A DNA stretch of 64,000 bases from Bacillota bacterium (GTDB lineage: Bacteria; Bacillota; Clostridia; Lachnospirales; Lachnospiraceae), in assembly GCA_023414875.1 (NCBI GenBank), contig JAEZMV010000021.1, positions 264,226-328,225 of the forward strand, read 5' to 3'. The position numbers and the translations under genes were made by a program. Each line of letters opens with the position of its first letter. Position 1 is the first letter of the stretch. The notes below the pieces were generated by a model, which saw only the letters and a program-made list of their open reading frames with translations, did no database searches and was not told where the DNA came from. Of this stretch, positions 34,024 through 43,574 are shown piece after piece.

Positions 34024-34788
34024 TTATAATTTTTTCTTATTAAACAATCGAACAGCTACGAGGATACATCCTATCGAAAAGATAACCGTAATTACCAGTG
34101 CAGCAATCAGATCCTTACTATCCTTCGTACCCGTAAGAAGAGTCATATTATCTGATGCCAGCGCAATCGGGTTAAACCGGTGGGTATTAGGGATGATATC
34201 CATGATAAGCATCGTTGCAAGTATAATCGCAGTTAAGATTAAGCCACCAAAATTACCTGGTGCAATAGTACTCGATAAGAAAATCAGTGCTAGCACAAAT
34301 AAACCAAAAATCCATAAACAGAATAAGGAAAAAAACAGATTACTGACGTTAGTCTCCTTATACAAATACTCGGTATATCCATAGGTAGTTAACACCGCAA
34401 GAAGATAACCAACGGTCCATAACAATATTCCGGCTATATACTTTGATAAAATAACAGTCGCTCTCGGTAAACCCTTTGCTAGGATATTTACTAAGGTACC
34501 CCGGGATAATTCATTGGAAAGCGTACCTCCAAAGACTAGTATCAAAACCAAAATACCCATTTGCGTAAAATTCTTAAAAAACTGTGCATAAGCATCCATT
34601 ACGGTTGGTTCCGGTATCGTAATGACCATTCCTTCTACCTTCATTCCGGACAGGATATCCGGTAAAAGCTTTGCTAATATAGGGCTCATCATACCAAATA
34701 GAAAGAATACGGATAATATAATTAACCACTTAAAGGTACGAAGCTGTTCTAACAGCTCCTTTTTCAAAAATGCGTAAAATCCTTTCAT
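34024..34788 (-). CDS. ABC-2 type transporter permease
   Basis: This 254-residue protein has about six membrane helices: one near residues 20-40, then a large external loop (40-75) and five helices to the end. It matches ABC2_membrane permeases of the NosY/YhaP kind, which export drugs, peptides or lipids. Its start overlaps the 3' end of the ATPase gene by four bases, so the pair is coupled. Confidence 0.88.
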   Translation of the reverse strand: MKGFYAFLKKELLEQLRTFKWLIILSVFFLFGMMSPILAKLLPDILSGMKVEGMVITIPEPTVMDAYAQFFKNFTQMGILVLILVFGGTLSNELSRGTLVNILAKGLPRATVILSKYIAGILLWTVGYLLAVLTTYGYTEYLYKETNVSNLFFSLFCLWIFGLFVLALIFLSSTIAPGNFGGLILTAIILATMLIMDIIPNTHRFNPIALASDNMTLLTGTKDSKDLIAALVITVIFSIGCILVAVRLFNKKKL

Positions 34789-35702
34789 CCTACCACCTCC
34801 AAAAACACATTTTCTAAGGAAGGTTCCAGGATTTCATATCGTATTAGAGGTACTCTCTCCTTCACCAGGTAAGCTAGAATTTCTGTGCTATACTGCTCGG
34901 AATTGACCAGCTGTATATCAATTTTATTCGAAATAGCACTGGTACCTGATACAAATGGAAGCTTACTGATTCCATGTTCTAACTCATTAATATTAACTCT
35001 GGCTGCCACTTCTATTTGAAGTGTATCTTTGCGATAATGTTCTTTAATATCAGCAACAGTTCCCTGCAAAACCAGCTTTCCCTTCTCCAATACTCCGATA
35101 CTGTCACAGATTCGCTCCACATCAGATAATATATGTGTTGAAAATACTATGGTAGTTCTTTCTTTCGCGAGTGACAGGATATCCAGAATCTCCTTTCTTC
35201 CGACCGGATCCAGTGCTGAAGTCGGCTCATCACAGATTAACAGCTTTGGTTCATTTAATAGGGCCTGCGCAATTCCGAGTCTCTGCTTCATACCACGGGA
35301 GAAGCCGCGGATTTTACGATTGGCCCCCTCAAGTCCTACTAGCTCTAATAATTCCATCGATCTGCTTTTAATAATCTCCTGCTTTAATCCGGTCACTTCT
35401 CCACACAGTCTCAAATACTCCTTTGGTGTCATATAACTATAGAATTCCGGAACATCCGGCAGATAACCAATATTTCGATTTGTCTTACTATTTCCGTAGG
35501 TAACCTTCTCTCCACATACATGTATTTCACCATGATCCTGTGCTAAAAATCCTAGTATCATCTTCATGGTTGTGGTCTTGCCAGCTCCATTCTTCCCAAT
35601 AAACCCGAATACCGAGTGCTCAGGAACCTGGAAGTATAGATCTTTAATTACCTCCATTTTTCCAAAGCTTTTTGATACATGATCAATTTCTAATACGGTC
35701 AT
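34785..35702 (-). CDS. ABC transporter ATP-binding protein
   Basis: The ATG at 35702 overlaps the TGA of the small upstream gene (ATGA) and has AGGGG just ahead, giving 305 residues. Walker A is G-K-N-G-A-G-K-T-T-T-M, signature F-S-R-G-M-K-Q-R-L-G-I, Walker B L-L-I-C-D-E-P-T-S-A-L-D, and the switch His is in F-S-T-H-I-L. The C-terminal 80 residues are the DUF4162-like extension common in drug/peptide exporters of the BcrA/CcmA type. It drives the permease that follows; the substrate is unknown. Confidence 0.93.
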   Translation of the reverse strand: MTVLEIDHVSKSFGKMEVIKDLYFQVPEHSVFGFIGKNGAGKTTTMKMILGFLAQDHGEIHVCGEKVTYGNSKTNRNIGYLPDVPEFYSYMTPKEYLRLCGEVTGLKQEIIKSRSMELLELVGLEGANRKIRGFSRGMKQRLGIAQALLNEPKLLICDEPTSALDPVGRKEILDILSLAKERTTIVFSTHILSDVERICDSIGVLEKGKLVLQGTVADIKEHYRKDTLQIEVAARVNINELEHGISKLPFVSGTSAISNKIDIQLVNSEQYSTEILAYLVKERVPLIRYEILEPSLENVFLEVVG

Positions 35703-35902
35703 TCTTCTTCCCCTCTGCCCAAAGTGAAATATAGAATTGGACCAATGATTTGAAAAAATACTACAATAAGGATCCATAATACCTTGTTTCCAAAGCGAAA
35801 AGATTTGTGGCGAAGTACATGTATTAAAGCTATAATCACCAAAATCATTTCAATTAAAAAAATTGGCAACAGAATCGGTAAATACTCCATTAAATTTTCC
35901 AT
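35699..35902 (-). CDS. Small PLDc_N-type membrane protein
   Basis: This 67-residue protein has two membrane helices separated by a basic turn (H-K-S-F-R-F-G-N-K) and the conserved I-G-P-I-L-Y-F-x-L-G-R of the phospholipase-D nuclease N-terminal (PLDc_N) family. The catalytic part is absent, as in other stand-alone members that occur next to ABC transporters of the bacteriocin/lantibiotic-immunity type. It is coupled to the ATPase gene by an ATGA overlap. Confidence 0.85.
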   Translation of the reverse strand: MENLMEYLPILLPIFLIEMILVIIALIHVLRHKSFRFGNKVLWILIVVFFQIIGPILYFTLGRGEEE

Positions 35903-35945
35903 ACTCTTATCCTCCTACTTGCCGCTCTGCGGCTATAATAATCGT

Positions 35946-37049
35946 TTATAGTTCTTCCATTTTCCTTTTTAATTTCTGAAACCGCTCCTCCTCCTCTAAT
36001 CCTGCAAACACCGGGTTATTAAGCAGTGCATTTTTAAGGTCCTGCCAAATGACCGCTGAGCTTCTGGGTAAAGCATCCCCCACTTTTATCGTTGAAAGAT
36101 AGCTTTCCAATGCATCAAAAATTTTATTCCCATGCAAACTAAACTCGTGCCCTGTCTTCTTTATAACATTTACGTATTGCTCGAGCGCATCCATCGCAGC
36201 CGCTTTATTACCATGAGAGGCATAAGTCATTGCTGCCGTTAGGTTTACCTGTAATATAATAGCAGGATGCAGCTGATCCACTTCAAAAAGCTTACATAAT
36301 TCCATAAACAAGTTATAATATTGATACATTCTCTGGGGTTGATCTTCATACATCTTAAAAAAATCAGGTGCAGCCCCAAGAATGGAGATAAGATTAGCAT
36401 AGGTATAACCCTGGAGATACTGGATCGCCATATCCTTGTCGCCCTTCATCTGATAGGCTTTTACAAGAATACCTTCTGTCGGCATCTGAAGTTCATTGAT
36501 ATTCTCCAATATATCAATAGCTTCTACCGGACGCAGCAAGCTTAGATGACATACAGCCTGAAGCTTAAGCGCCTGTTTCGCAAGAACGATATCCTCTGAG
36601 GATTTGGTTACTCTTTCGAATAACTCTAATGCCCTCTCAAGCATCTGAACACTTTTCTCCTGAATTCCTGCCAGGTTTGCATGATTTATATACAACAAAC
36701 CCATTTGAATTAAAAGATTCCAGCAAGAAAAGTACTTTTTGATATACTCTTCACATTCCGAATAAACCTTATCAAACGGTTCTTTCGCAAAGGCTTCTGA
36801 AAGCCTGCGATAGAGTTTTCTTACATCCTCCTCCGACATCTGCGCTTCGTAGCCGATTAACTGATCAATGGTTATATTAAAAAAGGAGGCCAATTCAGGT
36901 AGAAGAATAATATCCGGATAGCTTTGGCCTGATTCCCATTTGGATACCGCCGGTTTTGAAACACCAAGGTGCTTTGCCAGATCCTCCTGGGTAAGTCCTT
37001 TTTCTTTACGACTTGTTGCGATTATTTTCCCGACTTGTATTGAATTCAT
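35946..37049 (-). CDS. XRE regulator with TPR-like C-terminal domain
   Basis: This 367-residue protein has an N-terminal HTH (L-T-Q-E-D-L-A-K-H-L-G-V-S-K-P-A-V-S-K-W-E) and a 300-residue helical repeat region, the layout of RRNPP/Rgg-like or BlaR-type regulators that bind peptides. No peptide gene is visible nearby. AAGGAGG lies before the start. It precedes the PLDc_N-ABC transporter genes in the same direction with a gap of 43 bases, so it probably controls them. Confidence 0.82.
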   Translation of the reverse strand: MNSIQVGKIIATSRKEKGLTQEDLAKHLGVSKPAVSKWESGQSYPDIILLPELASFFNITIDQLIGYEAQMSEEDVRKLYRRLSEAFAKEPFDKVYSECEEYIKKYFSCWNLLIQMGLLYINHANLAGIQEKSVQMLERALELFERVTKSSEDIVLAKQALKLQAVCHLSLLRPVEAIDILENINELQMPTEGILVKAYQMKGDKDMAIQYLQGYTYANLISILGAAPDFFKMYEDQPQRMYQYYNLFMELCKLFEVDQLHPAIILQVNLTAAMTYASHGNKAAAMDALEQYVNVIKKTGHEFSLHGNKIFDALESYLSTIKVGDALPRSSAVIWQDLKNALLNNPVFAGLEEEERFQKLKRKMEEL

Positions 37050-37126
37050 ATAGCCTCCTTACATGAAGCATTTCCTATTTGTATGATACAATTTTAGATC
37101 AATCCTTGTAGGAATACAATGGATTT

Positions 37127-37166
37127 AAAGTTAATTTTGGTAAATTAAATTAACTTTCAGTTAACT
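37127..37166 (-). promoter_or_regulatory. Repeated AGTTAA motifs upstream of the XRE gene
   Basis: A-A-A-G-T-T-A-A-T (37127-37135) and its inverted copy A-T-T-A-A-C-T-T-T (37149-37157) are followed by A-G-T-T-A-A-C-T (37159-37166). The cluster lies upstream of a TTGTAT/TAAAAT-type promoter, so it could be an activator or repressor site for the XRE protein. The remainder of the 424-base gap to the GNAT gene holds no gene; a GC hairpin at 37216-37241 has no T-run. Confidence 0.5.
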
Positions 37167-37473
37167 TTTATTGAGTAATTTCATTGGTAAGTTCAAAAAA
37201 CCTTCCTATAAAATAGCGCAGGCCTTTCTTTGCCTGTGCTTAAGGTTTTCCTTCAAGGTAACATCTATAATACTTTATTGATGTTATACTTTCACTATCT
37301 ATTTCTGTAATCGTTTTTTATCTAATAATTCCTTCAAATAATCATTGATTTCTTTCTTCATAACGATTTATTTATTGATATGTGGTAAAGATTGCTATAA
37401 TATGTTATACATGTATGTCCTATGTTTATTGATGGATGATTTTTAACTTATTTACTATGAAAAGAGGTGCTTT

Positions 37474-37941
37474 ATGGAATTCAGAAATGCTACGATTGAT
37501 GACTACCCTATTGTCGCTAATCTATTTTATCAGATATTTGAAAAACATTTACATGCCCGTACGGATATCTATCATGATGGAAATCCTTTGAGCAAAGAGG
37601 TTTATGAACAATTTATGACGGAGGAGAATCAGTTTGTTTTATTATGCACTGTCGATGAAGCCGCCGCTGGAATGTGTCATTATAAGATAATGGATACTCC
37701 TGAAAGTTCAATTTTGAACCGCCGATCAATCGTTTATATCGAAGATTTCTGTGTGGATAAGGGTTTCCGTAGAAAAGGTATTGGTAAAGCCCTCCTTCAA
37801 TCTGTCATCGAACACGCGAAGCAATTGAAGGCTGATGCAGTAGAGCTTTCTGTCTGGGCATTGAACGAAGAAGCTGAAGCATTTTACAGGAGCATCGGTC
37901 TTCAGCCTAGAAGCACTAGAATGGAATATATCCTTCCTTAG
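37474..37941 (+). CDS. GNAT family N-acetyltransferase
   Basis: This 155-residue protein is a single GNAT fold. Motif A is Y-I-E-D-F-C-V-D-K-G-F-R-R-K-G-I-G-K-A-L-L (acetyl-CoA loop R-R-K-G-I-G), followed by V-E-L-S-V-W-A-L-N-E-E-A-E-A-F-Y-R-S-I-G. GAGG lies before the ATG. The acceptor substrate cannot be told. It is a monocistronic gene. Confidence 0.9.
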   Translation: MEFRNATIDDYPIVANLFYQIFEKHLHARTDIYHDGNPLSKEVYEQFMTEENQFVLLCTVDEAAAGMCHYKIMDTPESSILNRRSIVYIEDFCVDKGFRRKGIGKALLQSVIEHAKQLKADAVELSVWALNEEAEAFYRSIGLQPRSTRMEYILP

Positions 37942-38230
37942 AATACATATAGTAATTCTCTATTGAATGAGCAGGAACCCTACTCGGTATTGATTAAATA
38001 TAATTTAATCATGTCATACTGTTGTCATGTTATTAGTGTTACTATATTTCTATTAACAGGAAAGTAAACGCTCGAATAGAATTTCTGTATCATACTCCTA
38101 CTAAAAATAAAGAATAAACTATCTCACTTTATATACTGTCAATATAATGTCAATCTTATCGACATATTGGGAGCTTTCGAGTGCCTGAAGAAAAAGTAAT
38201 TTTGAATAAACTCACTAAGGAGGATAACAA

Positions 38231-38650
38231 ATGAATGAGGAAGTAATTGCAAAAGCTGGACAAATTGTTGAACGTAATACCGGAGAGGAATCTTATTGTG
38301 TTTTGGCTCTTACCGATCTCGATGGCAGTCCGACAGCGTCTACGATATCTGCCTCAAAAGCTGACGGTATCAACTGGATAACCTTCTGTACCGGTCTAGG
38401 CGGAACAAAAACCAACCGAATTAATAAGAGCAACCAGGCCAGTGTATGTTTTAACGCTCCAGACTACAATATTACTCTGGTTGGCACCATTGAAGTATTG
38501 ACTGATCCGGAGGTCAAAAAAGAAATGTGGTATGGTGGTCTGGCTAACCATTTCAGCGGACCGGAAGATCCAAATTACTGTGTACTACGCTTCAAAACAC
38601 AACGCTATAATCTTCTGGTTGATTGGATAGAAGAAAGAGGAAACATATAG
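38231..38650 (+). CDS. Pyridoxamine 5'-phosphate oxidase-fold protein
   Basis: This 139-residue protein has the split-barrel flavin fold of the general-stress FMN/heme-binding group: Y-C-V-L-A-L-T-D-L-D-G-S-P-T-A-S-T, then T-N-R-I-N-K-S-N-Q-A-S-V-C-F and V-G-T-I-E-V. AAGGAGG precedes its ATG. It is a small cytoplasmic oxidoreductase or FMN carrier; true PNPOx activity is unlikely at this size. It lies between the GNAT and AraC genes in the opposite direction to AraC. Confidence 0.85.
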   Translation: MNEEVIAKAGQIVERNTGEESYCVLALTDLDGSPTASTISASKADGINWITFCTGLGGTKTNRINKSNQASVCFNAPDYNITLVGTIEVLTDPEVKKEMWYGGLANHFSGPEDPNYCVLRFKTQRYNLLVDWIEERGNI

Positions 38651-38761
38651 TAACTAACTTATTCACCGGAGGGGTAAAGAGGCAGGGGGTAAAATAAATT
38701 ATACCTATCTCTTTACCCTTTTGCACGCCTATCAAGTCTATCTTCAAAAGGATATATCTAG

Positions 38762-39697
38762 TCATGGGGATCCATCTATATCATTACTCTCTGTACCATA
38801 ATAAATATAATTATGTCTATTTCTAAAATCCACCGGAGTCACGTGGAAGGACTTTTTAAAAAGAAAGCTAAAATAGGATACATTGTTAAACCCACATTGA
38901 TCCGCTATGTTATAGATTGGAAGGTTCGTTCTTAACAGCAGATCCTTCGCCATCTTTAGTCGAACCTTCGTAATATATTCATTTGGCGTGATTTTCATGA
39001 TTTCTGTAAATATTTTATGAAGGTAGTTTGGACTAAGCTCTGCTACTTCAGATATCTGTTTTAGAGAAAGCTTCTGATCAAAATGTTCATGGATATAATC
39101 CAAGGTATGATTGATTGCTTTTCCATATGGTGACCGATGCACCGTATTAACCGGATTACAGGAATCCTGATATACCTGATATAATATATTAAGGATGGAA
39201 GCCTTCATCAGCATCTCACTTCCGGGTACCGGATTCAGATAAGCATTAAATATCGTATCAAATAAGTTATAGTATTTAGCCTCATCTTCCACATGAAATA
39301 CTGTTGGAATAACATCTAATATTGAGTTCGTATAATAGGTCTGAAATTTTATATCTTCCCGATCCCATAGGTTGGAATTGTACCATTCGTGATCGGATGA
39401 GAGCGTATTCGCCATATCAAAGGAAATAAAATAACAGGAGTAAGACATGATTCCCTGCGTATGCTGTCCCGGTCTTCTAAAAACAATATCACCCTTATGA
39501 ATAGGGATGTGCTGATCATCAATATACATACTGCCTTCACTATCAATAAAATACTCCAGTTCATAATCTCTTACACCTCTGGCAGGAAGTGCCTCGCCCT
39601 GGTGAAATATCTCATTCCCGCGAAAAATCTGACTGTATAGCACGATAGGATTTATACTGGATATCGGAAGATTTTCATGTATTATGTCTTTTTTCAT
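38762..39697 (-). CDS. AraC-family regulator with cupin sensor domain
   Basis: GGAGG five bases before the ATG at 39697 sets the start (the longer frame begins with TTG inside this site), giving 311 residues. A cupin-like effector domain fills residues 20-170, and two HTH motifs follow (L-K-Q-I-S-E-V-A-E-L-S-P-N-Y-L-H-K-I-F and I-Y-N-I-A-D-Q-C-G-F-N-N-V-S-Y-F-S-F-L-F-K-K). Sugars are common effectors of this group. It is divergent from the MATE gene, a natural target. Confidence 0.9.
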   Translation of the reverse strand: MKKDIIHENLPISSINPIVLYSQIFRGNEIFHQGEALPARGVRDYELEYFIDSEGSMYIDDQHIPIHKGDIVFRRPGQHTQGIMSYSCYFISFDMANTLSSDHEWYNSNLWDREDIKFQTYYTNSILDVIPTVFHVEDEAKYYNLFDTIFNAYLNPVPGSEMLMKASILNILYQVYQDSCNPVNTVHRSPYGKAINHTLDYIHEHFDQKLSLKQISEVAELSPNYLHKIFTEIMKITPNEYITKVRLKMAKDLLLRTNLPIYNIADQCGFNNVSYFSFLFKKSFHVTPVDFRNRHNYIYYGTESNDIDGSP

Positions 39698-39893
39698 ACT
39701 TTCCTCCAATCTTCAAACTACCTGATTAACCATATAATCTAATGTTCTACTTCCGGTAAGTCATATAATATTACACCTATTATATCATAAGATTTTGATA
39801 TATATAAGAAGATATTTTATTGTAAATCCTTCGATTATATATTAATATTTGAAGCAACTTATCTATTTTGCTTTGAGAGGATTAATAATACTT

Positions 39894-41300
39894 ATGATGA
39901 CGAATAAAAACTCCAATCATTTAAAAATGATTATAATAATCTCTTTACCCGTAATTATTCAGGGCTTGGTTTTTCAACTACAAACAATTGTCGACAAGGC
40001 TTTCCTTGGCAAGATTGATAAAAATTATTTAGCGGCGGTTGGAGTAGCACAGCTTCCCTTCTTTTCGTCAGTAGATGCACTCATAGCAATTTGCACCGGT
40101 CTGACCATCATTGTCGCCAAAAAATACGGGGCAGGTAAACCGAAGGATATACATGAAAGCGTCAATGCATCAATTGCATTTAATACTCTGCTCTCCTTTG
40201 CGCTGTTCTTTATTATGTTTAATTTTTCAGATGAAATCTTTCTGTTAATGAATGTGGATCCCATATTATTGCCCTATTGCAATGATTATGTACGAATATT
40301 ATCCTACCTAATATTGTTGTTAGGCATTGATATGTCCCTTCAGTCCGCACTTCAGGGTATGGGAAAAACGAAGCCTATCATGTATATCGGATTTTTTAAG
40401 GTTGGTTTAAATATTCTTCTCGCCTGGATTTTAATATACGGTAAGTTTGGCTTTCCGGCAATGCATGTGAGGGGTGCCGCTTTGGCAACCATGATTTCAA
40501 ATGTTTCCGGTACGATCCTGCTAACCATATATTTTATGATATCAAAGGAGCTTTCAGCAAATATAAAGTTTCTGGAAATAATCCGCTTACGCTGGAGCTT
40601 ATATAGAGAAGTAATTCGATTAGGTCTTCCGACGGGCACTGAATATATATTATGGAATGTCAGTAATTTGATTTTAGTCAGTATGCTTAACAAACAAGGA
40701 CCCGATGTAGTATCTGTATATACTGTAACCTGTGCGATTGAATTATTCGTATATATGATATTTAACGGGATTGCCAAAGCAACGCTTACCTTGGTAGGTA
40801 ATAGCATCGGAGCCGGGAACGAGAAAGCTTCCAAAAGTATAATGACAATTTCCATCCGTTATGCGATGTCTTTAGTTTTATTGTTTTGTATCATATTTGT
40901 AGTCATTCCCAAGCCCATACTATCCATATTTACAAACGATAAGGCTTTAATCGATACATCCGTATTGTATCTTATCTTTAAGGGAATCACCATGTTTCCA
41001 AAATCCCTGAATGTCGTAGTAGGCCATGGTATCAGAGCAAGAGGGGACGTTAAATGGATGCTCTATACACAGGTAATCGGGTCTGTTTTTGTGGTAGCCT
41101 TCTCCTACATACTGATTAATGTTTTTAACGTAGGGGTAGTTTCCATCTATCTGACACTCTTTTTAGATGAGTTCCTTAGGGCAACCCTAAATACTATTCG
41201 GTTTTATCATAAGAACGCATTTCGTTCGTTACCCTTCCTTAGAGGAAAAGGCACTGTGGAAGTACAACCCGGGGAAAGTGCGCCCGCCGGGCGCACCTAG
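39894..41300 (+). CDS. MATE family multidrug efflux transporter
   Basis: The start at 39894 has only a distant GAGAGG and is the most plausible of several starts; the product is about 468 residues. Twelve membrane helices in two homologous halves and the family landmarks (P-V-I-I-Q-G-L near the start, Q-T-I-V-D-K-A-F-L-G, A-L-Q-G-M-G-K-T, L-P-T-G-T-E-Y) identify a MatE protein. Such proteins exchange drugs or metabolites for H+ or Na+. The 3' end contains a GC-rich perfect hairpin (41278-41296), and a terminator follows. It is divergent from the cupin-AraC gene. Confidence 0.92.
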   Translation: MMTNKNSNHLKMIIIISLPVIIQGLVFQLQTIVDKAFLGKIDKNYLAAVGVAQLPFFSSVDALIAICTGLTIIVAKKYGAGKPKDIHESVNASIAFNTLLSFALFFIMFNFSDEIFLLMNVDPILLPYCNDYVRILSYLILLLGIDMSLQSALQGMGKTKPIMYIGFFKVGLNILLAWILIYGKFGFPAMHVRGAALATMISNVSGTILLTIYFMISKELSANIKFLEIIRLRWSLYREVIRLGLPTGTEYILWNVSNLILVSMLNKQGPDVVSVYTVTCAIELFVYMIFNGIAKATLTLVGNSIGAGNEKASKSIMTISIRYAMSLVLLFCIIFVVIPKPILSIFTNDKALIDTSVLYLIFKGITMFPKSLNVVVGHGIRARGDVKWMLYTQVIGSVFVVAFSYILINVFNVGVVSIYLTLFLDEFLRATLNTIRFYHKNAFRSLPFLRGKGTVEVQPGESAPAGRT

Positions 41301-41301
41301 C

Positions 41302-41342
41302 TTAAAGGGGTCTGTTGCATTTTGCAACAGACCCCCTTTTAA
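41302..41342. terminator. Intrinsic terminator of the MATE gene
   Basis: A near-perfect 17-bp stem spans 41304-41340 (A-A-A-G-G-G-G-T-C-T-G-T-T-G-C-A with its complement) and ends in T residues. Confidence 0.93.
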
Positions 41343-41356
41343 ATATCTTTATTTCG

Positions 41357-41785
41357 TTATAACTGCACCAATTCCTTAGGGGAGAAATTCTTATCCATCG
41401 TCCAAGGAAACGCTACTCCGTTTTTCAATCTAAAAACTGCAATCGCCTTGTAGAAATTATCGAAAGCACCATTTTCCTTCCAGGCTTTTAAAAAGCCTCG
41501 TGACGGATGCTCCACAATTTCATCTTTAAGGTTATTATCGTCAATCAGCTCCAGTGATCCGCTAATTCTGATCTGTGTACCATTACAGCTAAAGCAAAGC
41601 TCAACCTTGTTATTATTACATATTTGATGATAAACATCCTTCTTTACTGCGGTGTGAAATAAGATACCCTCTTCATCTGCCCGGTATAAAAGCATTGCTC
41701 TGACTCTTGGCTGATCTTCTTCTACAGTTGCAAGATAAAAAGCAGGGTTTTGCATAATTGCTTCAAATATTTCATGTTTCGTCAT
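41357..41785 (-). CDS. Pyridoxamine 5'-phosphate oxidase-fold protein
   Basis: GGGAGG eight bases before the ATG at 41785 sets the start, giving 142 residues. It has the same fold family as the protein at 38231 but is not closely alike: N-P-A-F-Y-L-A-T-V-E-E-D-Q-P-R-V-R-A-M, H-Q-I-C-N-N-N-K-V-E-L-C-F and R-I-S-G-S-L. It probably binds FMN or another flavin and acts in the cytoplasm. The two paralogous-fold genes flank the AraC/MATE pair. Confidence 0.85.
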   Translation of the reverse strand: MTKHEIFEAIMQNPAFYLATVEEDQPRVRAMLLYRADEEGILFHTAVKKDVYHQICNNNKVELCFSCNGTQIRISGSLELIDDNNLKDEIVEHPSRGFLKAWKENGAFDNFYKAIAVFRLKNGVAFPWTMDKNFSPKELVQL

Positions 41786-41905
41786 TCCATATTCCTCCCA
41801 TCGATATTCCAATTTAGTAAATGCAATTCTATTATATCGAGAAGGTTTATTCTATGATGAAAGATGTATAAAATATGGCATAGTGCGCAATAAATCAAAT
41901 TAGAG

Positions 41906-42949
41906 CTACCCATTCGTATGCTTAATCTTCTCCAGCTCTCTGTATTCCTTGGCCGTTACACCAACCCACTTTTTAAAAGCCTTTCGAAAAACACTTGGTT
42001 CAGAAAATCCTAGAAGATAAGTAATATCTTCAATGGAGTAATCCGCACACAGATATTTTTTTGCCAACTGTTCTCGTGTTTGCTGCAAAAGTAAGCTAAA
42101 TTCTGTTCCCTCATTCCTCAAATTAGCCTGAAGTGTTCTTCCGCTGACAGATAGCTCCTTCGCAATCCCTTTCACCGTCAAGTTTTCCGAAGTAAGATAG
42201 GACAAGATCAGTTTTTTCGTCCTGTAGGTATAGCTATTCGTGGCTTCAACTTCTGCTAAGAATTCCTGCGCATAGCTTTCAAAATACTGTAAGAGGTTCT
42301 CATTTGGATGAAGTACCTGCGTATTGGCTACGCGAATATCCATGATCATATAATTATCACCCTGCCCATACCGTACCGTATTGCCAAACACCTTTCGATA
42401 CTCCTCAATTAACTCCGACTTATAAGATGCCAAAGCAACTTCGATAGGGGTTATGCTCTCACCGCTTACACCTCGGGCCAATGAGATCAGACTTGAAAAA
42501 TATCCCTCGTAACAATGCTTCGAGATTTTTGGAGCATCGATGGGCTCCGAAAGTTTTATCACGACAGAGTCTTTCTCCTCCGATATGGTACATTGTATCA
42601 GATTTCCAACAACACTGGAATACCGGGAGAACTTTTGAAAGGCTTCCAGAACTGTTCTGCAATTCATCATCATATATCCGAGAATTGACCAATTACCGGC
42701 TTCTGTGAATTGTCCCATATGCAGACCGAAGCATGGATCCTTTGTTACCCTGGAAGCGGTATCTTCAATCATAACATAACTTTCAACAGGAATTCGTTGA
42801 TCCGGATTCTTCAACATATCAAATTCTATCCCGATTAATTTCATAAAATCATGAATATCTACGCTTCTGCTTTCGAGATATCGGAGTATTTGCGATAAGA
42901 CACTAATCGAAACAGTATACTTATGCTCCTTTAAGGACTTTACCGTCAT
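41906..42949 (-). CDS. AraC-family regulator with arabinose-binding-type N-terminal domain
   Basis: GAGAGG ten bases before the ATG at 42949 sets the start, giving 347 residues. The long N-terminal domain (about 1-230) belongs to the Arabinose_bd/OruR-like group (V-L-S-Q-I-L-R-Y-L-E-S-R, G-N-W-S-I-L-G-Y-M-M). The C-terminal HTH has T-V-K-G-I-A-K-E-L-S-V-S-G-R-T-L-Q and I-E-D-I-T-Y-L-L-G-F-S-E-P-S-V-F-R-K-A-F-K-K-W. Targets and ligand are unknown; these proteins often sense fatty acids or aromatic compounds. Confidence 0.88.
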   Translation of the reverse strand: MTVKSLKEHKYTVSISVLSQILRYLESRSVDIHDFMKLIGIEFDMLKNPDQRIPVESYVMIEDTASRVTKDPCFGLHMGQFTEAGNWSILGYMMMNCRTVLEAFQKFSRYSSVVGNLIQCTISEEKDSVVIKLSEPIDAPKISKHCYEGYFSSLISLARGVSGESITPIEVALASYKSELIEEYRKVFGNTVRYGQGDNYMIMDIRVANTQVLHPNENLLQYFESYAQEFLAEVEATNSYTYRTKKLILSYLTSENLTVKGIAKELSVSGRTLQANLRNEGTEFSLLLQQTREQLAKKYLCADYSIEDITYLLGFSEPSVFRKAFKKWVGVTAKEYRELEKIKHTNG

Positions 42950-43101
42950 GCCAATCATTCCTCTCAATTAGTAGAAAATATCTTCTTCCTTTACTTCAAT
43001 CTAAAATGTTGTGAAAGGATACACGATAATGTTTCTATTTCGAATTACAACCTTCGCTAAATTTATGGCTACTACGCCATGGATTCCACATCTCCCACAA
43101 C

Positions 43102-43569
43102 TTAAAACCTTGATTTTTCATAATTATAAGGTATACTTGTCCCTACGACAACATCTTCAATCCTTTCAATAATTAGCCAATCATCCATATTACCCTGATG
43201 TTCAAAGTCAAGTGCCGGTTCAATTGCTATAACATCCTTAAATTCTACCAAACATAAGCATTTCTTGTGCCATCGTGTTATTTGTTCATCTGTTAGATTA
43301 AGTTTATCTTGATTATTTGTTAAGACCTTGGTTATCTCAACCTCTGTTAGCTTTACATAGTTTTCTACGGATTTAACAATTGCTTTTGCAGAGATCTTTG
43401 CTGTTCCTTTCTCCATAAAATACAATACTTCTCCCTCAAAAACTCTACTGTGTGGTATTTTACGTCCGGCTGCCCCCCGTACAATCATAGTTTTAGTACC
43501 CTTATTAATCTTATCCAATACTCTTTTCCCCGCAACGCCCGTATTATCACAATATACTAAATGCACCAT
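43102..43569 (-). CDS. Conserved hypothetical protein, possible PUA/ASCH-like fold
   Basis: This 155-residue protein has GAGGTGA before its ATG and starts six bases after the stop of the AraC-type gene, so both are in one operon. It has a beta-rich N-terminal half with K-T-M-I-V-R-G-A-A-G-R-K-I-P-H-S-R-V and E-G-E-V-L-Y-F-M-E-K-G-T, and a segment L-V-E-F-K-D-V. This resembles EVE/ASCH (PUA-like) nucleic-acid-binding folds. I am not sure of the family. No signal or membrane segment is present. Confidence 0.6.
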   Translation of the reverse strand: MVHLVYCDNTGVAGKRVLDKINKGTKTMIVRGAAGRKIPHSRVFEGEVLYFMEKGTAKISAKAIVKSVENYVKLTEVEITKVLTNNQDKLNLTDEQITRWHKKCLCLVEFKDVIAIEPALDFEHQGNMDDWLIIERIEDVVVGTSIPYNYEKSRF

Positions 43570-43574
43570 TCAAA

